NCBI GenBank assembly: GCA_003222135.1
Contig: QHUM01000052.1
Coordinates: forward strand, 69,335 to 117,503
Reading direction: 5' to 3'
Length of the DNA stretch: 48,169 nt
Source: Gemmatimonadota bacterium
GTDB taxonomy: Bacteria > Gemmatimonadota > Gemmatimonadetes > Gemmatimonadales > GWC2-71-9
Numbering within the stretch: position 1 is the stretch's first letter; each line of letters starts with the position of its first letter. The translations under genes and the position numbers were made by a program. The notes under the pieces were generated by a model. That model saw only the letters and a list, made by a program, of their open reading frames with translations, searched no databases and was not told where the DNA came from. Positions 35,288 through 43,560 of the stretch are shown here, one piece after another.

Positions 35288-35592
35288 TTCTTTAGATAGT
35301 CGATCTGGACTACAACCTCGCCCGGCGTCTGTACGTCCTGCACCACCTGCACCTGCGCCACTGTCGTGACATCACTTACCACCGGCTGGCCGGTCGTCGC
35401 GAACCCGATGAGAGCTTGCTGAGCGGCCTGGAGCCCGGCGAAACCACTCTGCGTCTGTACCACCGTAGCCGTGACTTGCAAAGTGCCACGTGACTGGCTG
35501 CTCGCGGCTTTGGGCGCCGCCAAACCGACTCCGGCGACCAGGGCAGTCAGTAGGGCGACCTTCAGAATGGTGAATCGGCTGCGGTGCGGCAT
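35284..35592 (-). CDS. Small secreted protein, possibly a fibre-related subunit
   Basis: A 102-residue protein with a clear signal peptide (KVALLTALVAGVGLAAPKA) and a mature part of about 75 residues beginning 'GTLQVTATVVQTQSGFAG' and ending 'EVVVQIDYLKN'. The alternation of hydrophobic residues predicts beta strands. I do not recognise a family. GAGGAG precedes the ATG at 35592. It is divergent from the DUF4402 operon, and its pattern of a 'xVxVTA' first strand and a C-terminal strand recalls the subunits across the gap, but there is no clear homology. Its 3' end overlaps the FHA-protease 3' end by four bases. Confidence 0.7.
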   Translation of the reverse strand: MPHRSRFTILKVALLTALVAGVGLAAPKAASSQSRGTLQVTATVVQTQSGFAGLQAAQQALIGFATTGQPVVSDVTTVAQVQVVQDVQTPGEVVVQIDYLKN

Positions 35593-35920
35593 GTCCGGCT
35601 CCTCGGTGGTCAGGGTTCGGCTTTCGACCACGCGTTAAAGCAGGGTGTGTGCCTGATCGGCCTGTCAACTAACATATTGTTATAACAGCACTTACTGGCA
35701 CTGATGTGGCTGCCCCGTGCCGGCCCGAGTGTCTGATTACTTGACGGTCTCCAGCCATTGCGCTTCCAAACACCGTCCCTACATTGGCCTTCCTTCGGGC
35801 CATCTGTCTGTATGGAAACTCGACAGTCGGCCAAAAACCATGCGGTGGGCATAGCTCTTGCCCTCTGGTGTTGCGGTAACGCAACACGACACTGTGCCTC
35901 CATAGGGAGAGGGAAGCCAA
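35593..35920. promoter_or_regulatory. Divergent regulatory region upstream of the DUF4402-chaperone-usher operon
   Basis: A 328-base gap without a gene, locally AT-rich (35668-35692), in contrast to its surroundings. It holds the perfect palindrome TGTTATAACA (35678-35687), which could be an operator or part of a -10. A perfect eight-pair hairpin with a GTAA (GNRA) loop lies at 35868-35887, 33 bases before the first subunit's ATG. An AGGGAGAGGG ribosome-binding site follows it. No convincing sigma-70 promoter pair was found on the plus strand; TTGACG at 35741 has no -10 at the right distance. Confidence 0.5.
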
Positions 35921-36412
35921 ATGTATACAGCTACGAAGGTTGCCGTCCTGGTCCTGGCTCTGGTGGCGGCAGGCGCCGTTACCGGGCAGGCCCAGAACAA
36001 CGCGACCGTGAACGTGACGGCGGCAGTGCAGCAGCCAGTAGTCGTCCTGAAGACCAATGACCTTGACTTCGGGCTCGTCTTTCCTGGCGTCAACAAGCCG
36101 GTCACGCTTGGAAGTGCCAGTGCCGGCCGCTTCTCGGTCACCGGCGCAGCGGGTGCTGGCGTGAACCTCTCGTTCGCGGTCCCCACGAACCTGACGTCCG
36201 GGCTGAACCAGCTCCCAGTCACCTGGGACGCCAGCTGGAACCAGAGCAATGCGGCGGGTGGTAACAATTTCGCGCCGTCCGCGGCGTTGACGCCCGCCAC
36301 GCTGAGTGGGACGGGTGCCCTGTTCGTGTTCGTCGGCGGTACCGTAGCGCCGACCGTGACGCAGGTGGCCGGTAGCTACACCGGCACGGTCACGATGACG
36401 GTGACCTACTGA
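35921..36412 (+). CDS. DUF4402-like secreted protein (putative fibre subunit 1)
   Basis: A 163-residue exported protein. The signal peptide (VAVLVLALVAAGAVTGQAQ) is followed by one beta-sandwich domain with the DUF4402 pattern: 'NATVNVTAAVQQPVVV', 'DLDFGLVFPGV', 'AGRFSVTGAAGAGVNLSF' and the C-terminal 'VAGSYTGTVTMTVTY'. A final hydrophobic strand ending in an aromatic residue is also how chaperone-usher pilins end. A strong AGGGAGAGGG site and hairpin precede it. It starts a four-gene set with a second DUF4402-like protein, a PapD-like chaperone and an usher-like protein, so a surface-fibre subunit is the best guess. Confidence 0.85.
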   Translation: MYTATKVAVLVLALVAAGAVTGQAQNNATVNVTAAVQQPVVVLKTNDLDFGLVFPGVNKPVTLGSASAGRFSVTGAAGAGVNLSFAVPTNLTSGLNQLPVTWDASWNQSNAAGGNNFAPSAALTPATLSGTGALFVFVGGTVAPTVTQVAGSYTGTVTMTVTY

Positions 36413-36509
36413 CCGTCCGGATTCTGGGGGTCGAGTTGTGACGCGCCGGCAGGGGTGTGATGTGAACCCTCTGCCGGCGCGGTTACTAACGGCACCGGGA
36501 CTCGAGGCC

Positions 36510-36965
36510 ATGCGCACCTCTCTGACGATCTGCTGGCTCGTTATGGCGTTGGCCGTGCCCGTCGTCGCGCAGCAGACGAGTGTGACCGGGGTCCGCCCGC
36601 TCGTGTTCGGCACCGTGTTTCCCGGCGTGCCGAGCTCCGTATTACGGACCGATCCTTTGAACAGCGGGCAGTTCGATTTGAAAGCACATCCCGGGGGCAC
36701 GGCATCGCTCACGTTCCTCCTCCCGGCTGTCATGACGGGACCGGCGGGCGCGACGCTGCCGCTCGTGTTCGGCGGCAATGACGCAGGCTTTTCGGCATCG
36801 CAGTCGATCGGCAGCCAGGTGGCCTTCGATCCTCGCACGTCGTATCTGGCGACGTTCGTCGGCAACCGAGCCTCCGTGTTCCTGGGCGGCACCGCGAACC
36901 CGAGCGCGGGTCAGCGCGCCGGCAACTATACCGGGACCATCACCCTCACCGTGGTGTTCTTCTGA
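36510..36965 (+). CDS. DUF4402-like secreted protein (putative fibre subunit 2)
   Basis: A 151-residue exported protein, a diverged copy of the preceding gene product. A signal peptide (LTICWLVMALAVPVVAQQ) precedes 'RPLVFGTVFPGVPSSV', 'SGQFDLKAHPGGTASLTFLLP' and the closing 'GNYTGTITLTVVFF'. It lacks the first long strand seen in subunit 1, so it could be a tip or terminator subunit. The ATG at 36510 is preferred because the signal peptide starts there; the upstream in-frame ATG at 36438 has no signal-peptide logic. The stop overlaps the chaperone ATG by one base. Confidence 0.83.
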   Translation: MRTSLTICWLVMALAVPVVAQQTSVTGVRPLVFGTVFPGVPSSVLRTDPLNSGQFDLKAHPGGTASLTFLLPAVMTGPAGATLPLVFGGNDAGFSASQSIGSQVAFDPRTSYLATFVGNRASVFLGGTANPSAGQRAGNYTGTITLTVVFF

Positions 36966-37798
36966 TGCCCCGCGCGCCGCTCGTCTCGCTCATACTGGCG
37001 CTCCGCGCCGCAGTGCCGCTCGCCGGTCAGGGGGTGCTCGTCGCGCCGCACGCGATCTACATCGATCACGCCCGCCGCAGCGGCACCGTGACGCTCTACA
37101 ACCCCAACCCCGACCCGGCCGAGATCACGATCTGGACCGCGTTCGGCTATCCCGTGTCCGATTCGCTGGGCCGGTTCGCCCTGCGGACCGTGGACCAACC
37201 CGACTCGACGCTACCGTCTGCGGCGGCCTGGGTCCAGGCCTTCCCACGCCGTCTCACGATCGCGCCGCTCCAGCGGCAGACCGTGCGGCTGCTGGCGACT
37301 CCGCCCGCTGGACTCCCCGACGGCGAGTACTGGGCGCGGCTGATCATCTCGGCGCGTGGCGGCAAGGTTCCCGTCGCGGGCGTGGCCGAAACGACCGCCG
37401 TACGCGTGCAGCTCAACCTCGTGGTGAATACGAACATCGGGCTGGCGTACCGTAAAGGACCGCTCGCGACCGGAGTCACGCTCTCGAAGCTGCGCGCGCG
37501 GCTGGTCCGCGACTCGGTGGCCGTGTGGAGCCGCTTGCAGCGGCGGGAAACCGCCGCGTATGTCGGCACGGTCCGCGCCGCGTTGGTGGATTCGACCGGC
37601 AAAGTGCGGAGCACGCTGAGCGCCCCGATCGCCGTGTACTTCGTGATGGAGCCGCGCTACGCCCTGTCCGTCGCCGGCCTCGCTCCCGGTTCCTACTGGC
37701 TGCGCTACGAGCTCGTGACCGACCGTGAGGATCTGGACCCGGCGGTGGTGCTCAAGGCCCCCGCCGTGCGCGACTCGATTCTGGTCCGCCTGCCGTGA
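36965..37798 (+). CDS. PapD-like periplasmic chaperone
   Basis: A 277-residue exported protein. After a short signal peptide (APLVSLILALRAAVPLAG) it shows two immunoglobulin-like domains. The first has 'VLVAPHAIYIDHARRSGTVTLYNPNPDPAEIT' and 'FPRRLTIAPLQRQTVRLL', the pattern of the PapD/FimC chaperone N-domain, including the 'L-x-P-x-Q-x-x-x-V-R' G1 strand. The second is 'GVTLSKLRARLVRDSVAVW'. It would hold fibre subunits by donor-strand complementation. The stop overlaps the usher GTG by four bases. Identity as a chaperone is good; classification within known chaperone-usher clades is not. Confidence 0.78.
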   Translation: MPRAPLVSLILALRAAVPLAGQGVLVAPHAIYIDHARRSGTVTLYNPNPDPAEITIWTAFGYPVSDSLGRFALRTVDQPDSTLPSAAAWVQAFPRRLTIAPLQRQTVRLLATPPAGLPDGEYWARLIISARGGKVPVAGVAETTAVRVQLNLVVNTNIGLAYRKGPLATGVTLSKLRARLVRDSVAVWSRLQRRETAAYVGTVRAALVDSTGKVRSTLSAPIAVYFVMEPRYALSVAGLAPGSYWLRYELVTDREDLDPAVVLKAPAVRDSILVRLP

Positions 37799-40407
37799 GA
37801 TGCTGGGTCGGAGCCATTGCGCTGCTGGTAGCGCTCTCGGGCATCGGCCGACGCGGGGCCGCCCAGGGAGCGGCCGCCTTCCGGGCGGACGGCGTGGCGC
37901 CGGACTCGGAGCCGGAAGCCGTGTTGGTGGAGCTGCAGATCGGCCGCCTCGCCAGTCGCACCGTCTCGGCGTATCGCGTCGGCGGCGAGGCGCTGGTGCC
38001 CGTGACCGCTCTGCTCCAGCTGGGCGAGGCTGGGTACCGGCTCTCGCTCGACGGCCGGCTCGAAGCGACGCTGAACCCCGGCGGCCTGGGTCTGCTCATC
38101 GACGTGCACGACGACACCATGAGCCTCGGCGGGCGACGCGTGCCGATCGAGCCTGTCTATCGTGTGTTCAAGGACAACGAGCTGTACATCGGAGCGGCCC
38201 GTCTGGGTGCGCTGTTCGACTCCCAGATCGTCGTGGACTGGGCGGAGCTTACCGTCACGTTCATGGAGGCAGACAAGCTGCCGCTCGGCACGCGGCTCCG
38301 GCGCGAGACGGCGCGGGAGGCGTTCCTGCAGCGGGCGCGCGGCTTGCAACCCGAGCGCGCGTTCGGGCTCGAGCGGCCGCGTTGGGACGGGCTGGTGCTC
38401 GACTACTCCTTTCTCGCGGCGGGCGAACAGCCGCTCGGCGGCGGCGCCTACTCGGCTGCGCTCGGGGCGGATGCGTTCGGCGGCTCGCTCGAGCTCGGCG
38501 TCCAGAGCGTCGGGCCCACCGGTGCGGGCCACGCACAAGGCGCGGCGTCGTGGACCGGCGTGTGGCGCGACGAGCGGTGGCTCAAGCAGCTGCGACTGGG
38601 TGACGGATTCACGACCGGTCCTCGCCTGCGATCCGAGCGAGGTCTGTTCGTGACCAACGCGCCGTACCTGCGGCCCTCGCTGCTGGGCGCGGTGCGCTAC
38701 GACGGCCAGCTCGATCCCGGCTGGACGATCGAAGCGTACCGGAGCGGCGATCTGGTCGCTCTCGACTCGGCCGACTCCCGGGGCCGGTTCGCGGTCGCGC
38801 TGCCGCTGCGCTACGGCCAGAACCCCCTGGACTTCGTGGCGTACGGACCGCTGGGCGAGATCCGGCAGTTCAACACCACGTACCACGTGCTGAGCGAGCT
38901 CTTGCCGGCGCGCCAATTCGAGTACGGGCTCTCGGCCGGGCAGTGCACGACGCCGACCTGCCGCGCGACCGGTAACCTCGATCTCCATTATGGCGTCACC
39001 GACCGCTGGACGGTGCGGGCGGGCGTGGAGCAGTTCTGGCGCGACGGCGTCCCGAACCGCACGCATCCCTACGTGTCGACGGTCCTGAACCCGAGCAACG
39101 CCTGGGCGGTGAGCCTCGAAGCCGTGGGCGGCGCCTCGGCGGCCGCCGGCGTACAGTTCGAGCCCTCGCTCAACCTGCGGCTCGCCGCGGGCTACACGGC
39201 GTACGCGCGCGACGCCGCCCCGGTGCTCTTCGGGGGCGGGCTGCAGTCCACCTGGCTCGTGAGCGGCTTCGTACGGCCGATCCCGACGTCCGGCTTCTTC
39301 TTCCTCAACGGCATGGTCGTCGGGAGCCGCACGACCAGCGGCGCCGTCACGACCGCGCGGTTCGACGCGTCGGTCCAGGCCGCGGATGTGCGGGTGGCGC
39401 CGTTCGTGCGGCTGCAGCGCGACGCGCCTGCCGATGGCGTCGCTGCGATCCGTCCCTTCGCGGGGCTCGACGTCTTCGCGCTCCCGCGACCGGCGCTCGG
39501 CCGCCTGCTCGGGTCGGTGTGGCTGCGCGCGCACGTCGAGCAGCAACTGGACGGCGCGCTCCAGGCCGCCCAGTTGTTCGCCGCCCGATCCCTGTGGTCC
39601 GGCGTGCGGCTGGAGGTCGGCGTCGGCCGACTGCAGGGCACGCCCGGCGCGACCTTCACGCTGTCGCTGTCGAGCTACCTTCCGGCGGTACGCACCCTGA
39701 CTCTGGTGAGCGCGCCGACGGTCGGGGGGGCACCCACCGCCTCGCAGTTCGTGCAGGGGTCGGTCCTGTGGAACCGATCGGACGGGCGCCTGACCTACGC
39801 GCCCGGTCCCTCGCTCGAGCGCGCGGGGCTCACGGGGCGTGTGTTCCGCGATGAGAACGGCAACGGCCGCTGGGATCCGGGGGAGACGATTGTGCCGGGC
39901 GTGCGCGTCTTCGTGGGCACGAATAACGCGTCCTCAGATTCGAGCGGCTGGTTCCGCGTGTGGGATCTGGTGCCGTTCGAGCCGGTGCTGGTGACCGTCG
40001 ACTCGCTCTCGATCGACTCGCCGTTGCTCGTGCCGGAGTTCGGCGCCACGAGCGTCGAGCCGGGGCCCAATCGCTTTCGCACGTTGGATATCCCGCTCGT
40101 GCGGGCGGGGGTCATCGAGGGGCGCGTGCGGCGGGCGACGCCGCCGGGGCCTCTGGGATTGGGCGGCATCTCCCTCGTCTTGACCGATCGGCGCACGGGC
40201 GAGCGACGCCGCTTCACCACGTTTTCCGATGGCGATTTCTATGTGCTGGGCGTCAAGCCGGGCGTGTACGATCTGACGGTGGACGCCGGCGTGCTCGCGG
40301 CGCTGGGCGCCTCGGCCCAGCCCGTGCATGTCACCCTCGCTCCGACGGGGCCGGGCGGCGAGCTCGGCGTCTCGGGACTCGAGCTGCTGCTCACGCCGAA
40401 GCCATAG
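37795..40407 (+). CDS. Usher-like outer-membrane protein with C-terminal SdrD/SpaA-type domains
   Basis: An 870-residue exported protein beginning at a GTG overlapping the chaperone stop. Residues 1-24 are a signal peptide. About 35-160 is an N-terminal module ('AVLVELQIGRLASRTVSAYRVG') like those of non-classical ushers. About 190-660 is rich in alternating strands ('GQNPLDFVAYGPLGEIRQF', 'HYGVTDRWTVRAGVEQFW'), consistent with a large beta barrel and the usher feature of residues inserted near 300-320. About 680-790 resembles SdrD B-like repeats ('GRVFRDENGNGRWDPGE', with a Ca-binding DENGNG loop). A final carboxypeptidase-regulatory-like domain follows. The 3' end overlaps the convergent histidine kinase gene by 17 bases. 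Confidence 0.75.
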   Translation: MRCWVGAIALLVALSGIGRRGAAQGAAAFRADGVAPDSEPEAVLVELQIGRLASRTVSAYRVGGEALVPVTALLQLGEAGYRLSLDGRLEATLNPGGLGLLIDVHDDTMSLGGRRVPIEPVYRVFKDNELYIGAARLGALFDSQIVVDWAELTVTFMEADKLPLGTRLRRETAREAFLQRARGLQPERAFGLERPRWDGLVLDYSFLAAGEQPLGGGAYSAALGADAFGGSLELGVQSVGPTGAGHAQGAASWTGVWRDERWLKQLRLGDGFTTGPRLRSERGLFVTNAPYLRPSLLGAVRYDGQLDPGWTIEAYRSGDLVALDSADSRGRFAVALPLRYGQNPLDFVAYGPLGEIRQFNTTYHVLSELLPARQFEYGLSAGQCTTPTCRATGNLDLHYGVTDRWTVRAGVEQFWRDGVPNRTHPYVSTVLNPSNAWAVSLEAVGGASAAAGVQFEPSLNLRLAAGYTAYARDAAPVLFGGGLQSTWLVSGFVRPIPTSGFFFLNGMVVGSRTTSGAVTTARFDASVQAADVRVAPFVRLQRDAPADGVAAIRPFAGLDVFALPRPALGRLLGSVWLRAHVEQQLDGALQAAQLFAARSLWSGVRLEVGVGRLQGTPGATFTLSLSSYLPAVRTLTLVSAPTVGGAPTASQFVQGSVLWNRSDGRLTYAPGPSLERAGLTGRVFRDENGNGRWDPGETIVPGVRVFVGTNNASSDSSGWFRVWDLVPFEPVLVTVDSLSIDSPLLVPEFGATSVEPGPNRFRTLDIPLVRAGVIEGRVRRATPPGPLGLGGISLVLTDRRTGERRRFTTFSDGDFYVLGVKPGVYDLTVDAGVLAALGASAQPVHVTLAPTGPGGELGVSGLELLLTPKP

Positions 40408-42157
40408 GGCGCCGCCGCGCGGCGTCGGCCGCGACCTGGCGGATCACCCGCTCGAGCTCCGCGAAGTCGAACGGCTTCGTCACCGTCGGGCGCCCGGCTT
40501 CCTTGATCAGCGCCGCCGTTTCCGGTGCGAACGTATCGCCCGTGCTGAAGATCAGTCGCGCGACGAGCGCCGGGCGCTCGCGTCCCAGGCGCTCCAGGAA
40601 CTCGCGCCCGCTCATGCCGGGCATCCGGACGTCCGAGATGATGACGTCGAAATCGCGCTCCCGGAGCGCCCGCAATGCGTCGCCGCCGTCGGCGACTCCC
40701 TCACCCTGGATGCCGCGGCGGCCGAGGAACTTGAGCAGCGCGTTGCGCAGCGCGGTCTCGTCGTCGACGATCAGTACCGTGACGGTGCCCGTGGCCGGGG
40801 GCGCCGGCGCGGGCGCCTCGGGGAGCGGGCGGCCTTCCCGGCGCGGGTCGCGCGGCAGGGCGACCACGAACGTCGCGCCGCGCCCCGGAGGGGAGTCGAC
40901 CGAGATGCGACCGCCGTGCTCGCGCGCGATGCCGTAGCAGATCGACAGACCGAGTCCCGTCCCGACGCCCTCCGGCTTGGTGGTGAAGAACGGGTCGAAG
41001 ATCTTGGCCCTGATTTCGGGCGCGATTCCCGGGCCCGAGTCGGCGACCTCGAGTCGCACTTCGTCCTCGCTCGCCACCGTCCGCACGACGATCGTCCGCG
41101 CCGTCTCCACCGAGACCAGCGCCTGCTCGGCGTTGATGAGCAGGTTGAGGAGCATCTGCTGCAGCTCGGAGGGATCTGCCCAGAACTTGGGCTCCGCGGG
41201 TGAGAGCTCGAGCGACACCGCGATGTTGAGAGTCGTGAGGTGATACGAGCGGAGGGCGAAGGTGCGACGCACGATGTCGTTCAGGTCCACGAGCGTCCGC
41301 TGTGAGCCTCCCGCTCGGGCGAACGCCAGCAGGTTCGCCGTGATGCGGCCGATGCGGGACGCCTCGTCGTAAATCATCTGCAGCATCTCGCGCTGCTCGG
41401 GCTTCACCACGTCGAGCAGCAAGGTTTGCGCGAATCCCGAGATGATCGCCGCCGGGTTGTTGATCTCGTGTGCCACGCCGCTGACGAGCTGGCCCATGGC
41501 GCTGAGCTTCTCGGCCTGCTGCAGCTGGTGCTCGGTGTGCTTCTGATCGGTGATGTCCCGGGCGAGGGCGAGCACCCGCGTGACCTCTCCGCGCTCGCGC
41601 ACCGGTGCGTACAGCATGGCGCAGAGGTTCTTGGAGTTGTCCTCCCGTCGGCCCGGCACTTCGAACCGCTGCACCTCTCCGCGGAACGCCGCTGAGAGCC
41701 GCTCCCGGACGGTCGCCGCGGCATCGGGCTCGAGCGACGCGAACACGTTGCGGCCCGTCCCCGCGTCCGGGGACGCGGCCAGCAGCCGTTTGGCGGATTC
41801 GTTGAGATCGATCACGCGGCCGTCACGATCCAGCACCGCGATCGCGTCCGGTACCGCGTCCATCACCAGTCGCAAACGGCGCTCAGCGTCGGCCGTGGCG
41901 GTGAGGGAGTCGACCAGGGACCGAGTCTGGGTGGCGACCTCGTTCTCCAGCACCTTGGCGTAACGGCGATCGGCGCGGCTCGACGCGAGAAAGCGGGCGG
42001 CGCCGGCTGCCACGCCGGCCGCGACCAGCGCGGCCGCCGCCCAGCTGTAGCCGTGGGATTCGAGCAGGTAGGCGCCGCCGATCACCGCCACAACGGACAG
42101 GGCGGCGGCGAGCCAGAGGCGGGCAGTTGCGGTCGGGGGAGCCACGGGCAGCCTCAT
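40391..42157 (-). CDS. Hybrid PAS-sensor histidine kinase with receiver domain
   Basis: A 588-residue protein with two N-terminal transmembrane helices (about 14-33, 39-58), a PAS domain (about 90-205, '[22 protein letters not shown]'), a HisKA domain with His about 230 ([10 protein letters not shown]), and an HATPase domain ('[19 protein letters not shown]', '[12 protein letters not shown]'). A C-terminal receiver has its phospho-acceptor Asp about 509 ([12 protein letters not shown]) and the conserved Lys (VTKP). The target of the final receiver is unknown, and no response regulator gene is beside it. It is divergent from pgi and its 3' end overlaps the usher-like gene. Confidence 0.94.
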   Translation of the reverse strand: MRLPVAPPTATARLWLAAALSVVAVIGGAYLLESHGYSWAAAALVAAGVAAGAARFLASSRADRRYAKVLENEVATQTRSLVDSLTATADAERRLRLVMDAVPDAIAVLDRDGRVIDLNESAKRLLAASPDAGTGRNVFASLEPDAAATVRERLSAAFRGEVQRFEVPGRREDNSKNLCAMLYAPVRERGEVTRVLALARDITDQKHTEHQLQQAEKLSAMGQLVSGVAHEINNPAAIISGFAQTLLLDVVKPEQREMLQMIYDEASRIGRITANLLAFARAGGSQRTLVDLNDIVRRTFALRSYHLTTLNIAVSLELSPAEPKFWADPSELQQMLLNLLINAEQALVSVETARTIVVRTVASEDEVRLEVADSGPGIAPEIRAKIFDPFFTTKPEGVGTGLGLSICYGIAREHGGRISVDSPPGRGATFVVALPRDPRREGRPLPEAPAPAPPATGTVTVLIVDDETALRNALLKFLGRRGIQGEGVADGGDALRALRERDFDVIISDVRMPGMSGREFLERLGRERPALVARLIFSTGDTFAPETAALIKEAGRPTVTKPFDFAELERVIRQVAADAARRRPMASA

Positions 42158-42216
42158 GGGCTAACCTAAGCGCCCGCCTCACGGGTGGCGAGGGTTGGTT
42201 ATGTTTTTGCCTCTCC

Positions 42217-43560
42217 ATGAGCCACCTGGGCTGGATCGACGCGCCGCGCGCCTCGTTGGCGCAGTGGGATGAGCTGACGCGCTTCGCCGCCCGAGTGCGA
42301 CGCGAGGGACTCACGCACGTCGTCGTGTGCGGGATGGGTGGCTCGAGTCTCGCGCCCCAGGTGCTGGCGGCGAGCTTCGGCGCGGCTTCCCTCACCGCCC
42401 TCGACAGCACCGATCCGGCGGCCGTGCTCGCGATCGAGCGCGCCGGGATCGGGCACACCGTCTTCGTCATCAGCAGCAAGTCGGGGACGACCGTCGAGAC
42501 GCTCGCCTTCTACCATTACTTCGCCGCCCGGGCGCGACCGGAGCAGTTCGTCGCGATCACCGAGCCCGGCACGGCGCTCGAGACACTGGCCCGCGAACGG
42601 GGGTTCCGGGGCGTGTTCCCGCACCCGGTGGACGTGGGCGGCCGCTACGCGGCGCTCACCGTCGTCGGGATGCTTCCCGCGGCCCTGATCGGCGTGGATG
42701 GGCGGGCGCTGCTCGAGCGGGCACAGGCCGTACACCGCGATCGCGCCGGGGCAATGGGCGCGCGGCTCGCGGCGGCGGCGCAGGCGGGGCGCGACAAGCT
42801 CGTCCTGCGGCCGCCTCCCCGCGTCGCGCGGCTCGCGGACTGGATCGAGCAGCTCGTGGCCGAGAGCACGGGCAAGAACGGCCGCGGTGTGGTGCCCGTC
42901 GTCGACGACCCCGTGAGCGAGCGCCGACCTGATGCGGAGGTGTTCGCCGAATTCTCGAGCGACCCGCTCGACTTGGGCGCTGAATTCCTGCAGTGGCAGT
43001 ACGCAACGCGGGAGCTGTGTGAGCGGCTCGGCGTCGACGCATTCGATCAGCCCGACGTCGAAGAGGCCAAGCGGCTGGCGCGGGCCGAGCTGGCGGGGGG
43101 AGACGCCGGCCCTGCAGGGGCGCAGCATGCTGCGCCCCTACCCACCGTGACTCCTGAGGTCCTGCGCCGGAGTGCCCGCCCGGGCGACTACCTCGCGATC
43201 CTTGCCTACTTACCGCCCACTGCCGACGTCACGGCCAAGCTCCAGGCGGTCCGCGCGGCCTGGGGGCGCGCCCTCGGCTGCGCCACGACCCTCGGGTTCG
43301 GCCCCCGCTACCTCCATTCCACCGGACAGCTCCACAAGGGCGGCCCCAACACCGGCCTGTTTCTCGTGCTCACGGTCGACGATGCCGCAGACGCCGCCGT
43401 GCCCGAGCTGGGCATCACGTTCGGGCGGTTGAAGCGCGCCCAGGCGCGGGGCGACATCCGGGCGTTGCTGGCGCGGGGCCGGCGAGTCGCGCACGTGCAC
43501 CTGAGACGTGTGGAGGACGTGAGCCGTTTAGTCGCCGAGGTATCAGCGCCCTCCCGATGA
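42217..43560 (+). CDS. pgi: Glucose-6-phosphate isomerase
   Basis: A 447-residue isomerase resembling the PGI half of transaldolase/PGI fusion proteins. Family blocks are 'VVCGMGGSSLAPQVL' from about 39, 'ISSKSGTTVETLAFY' from about 86, 'GGRYAALTVVGMLPAAL', and the C-terminal 'LHSTGQLHKGGPNTGLF'. It converts glucose-6-phosphate to fructose-6-phosphate. Residues about 300-308 are encoded by a 24-bp perfect palindrome (43116-43139) that lies in frame in a poorly conserved loop. It starts at ATG 42217 and is convergent with the TonB-dependent receptor, overlapping by 18 bases. Confidence 0.94.
   Translation: MSHLGWIDAPRASLAQWDELTRFAARVRREGLTHVVVCGMGGSSLAPQVLAASFGAASLTALDSTDPAAVLAIERAGIGHTVFVISSKSGTTVETLAFYHYFAARARPEQFVAITEPGTALETLARERGFRGVFPHPVDVGGRYAALTVVGMLPAALIGVDGRALLERAQAVHRDRAGAMGARLAAAAQAGRDKLVLRPPPRVARLADWIEQLVAESTGKNGRGVVPVVDDPVSERRPDAEVFAEFSSDPLDLGAEFLQWQYATRELCERLGVDAFDQPDVEEAKRLARAELAGGDAGPAGAQHAAPLPTVTPEVLRRSARPGDYLAILAYLPPTADVTAKLQAVRAAWGRALGCATTLGFGPRYLHSTGQLHKGGPNTGLFLVLTVDDAADAAVPELGITFGRLKRAQARGDIRALLARGRRVAHVHLRRVEDVSRLVAEVSAPSR
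43116..43139. repeat. 24-bp perfect palindrome inside pgi
   Basis: The 24 bases are identical to their reverse complement: a 12-base arm AGGGGCGCAGCA and its complement, with no loop. In frame it encodes part of GPAGAQHAAPL, a low-complexity loop between conserved blocks. It looks like a dispersed palindromic element rather than ancestral coding sequence. Confidence 0.85.

Noticed and set aside
35800..35920. A cyclic di-GMP (GEMM-type) riboswitch upstream of the fibre operon.
   Set aside because: A GNRA-loop hairpin and an AAACC-like string are present, but the other conserved GEMM blocks and order could not be matched.
37705..39546. A 613-codon minus-strand frame opposite the usher-like gene.
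   Set aside because: Antisense shadow with an Arg/Glu/His-rich composition and no domain pattern.
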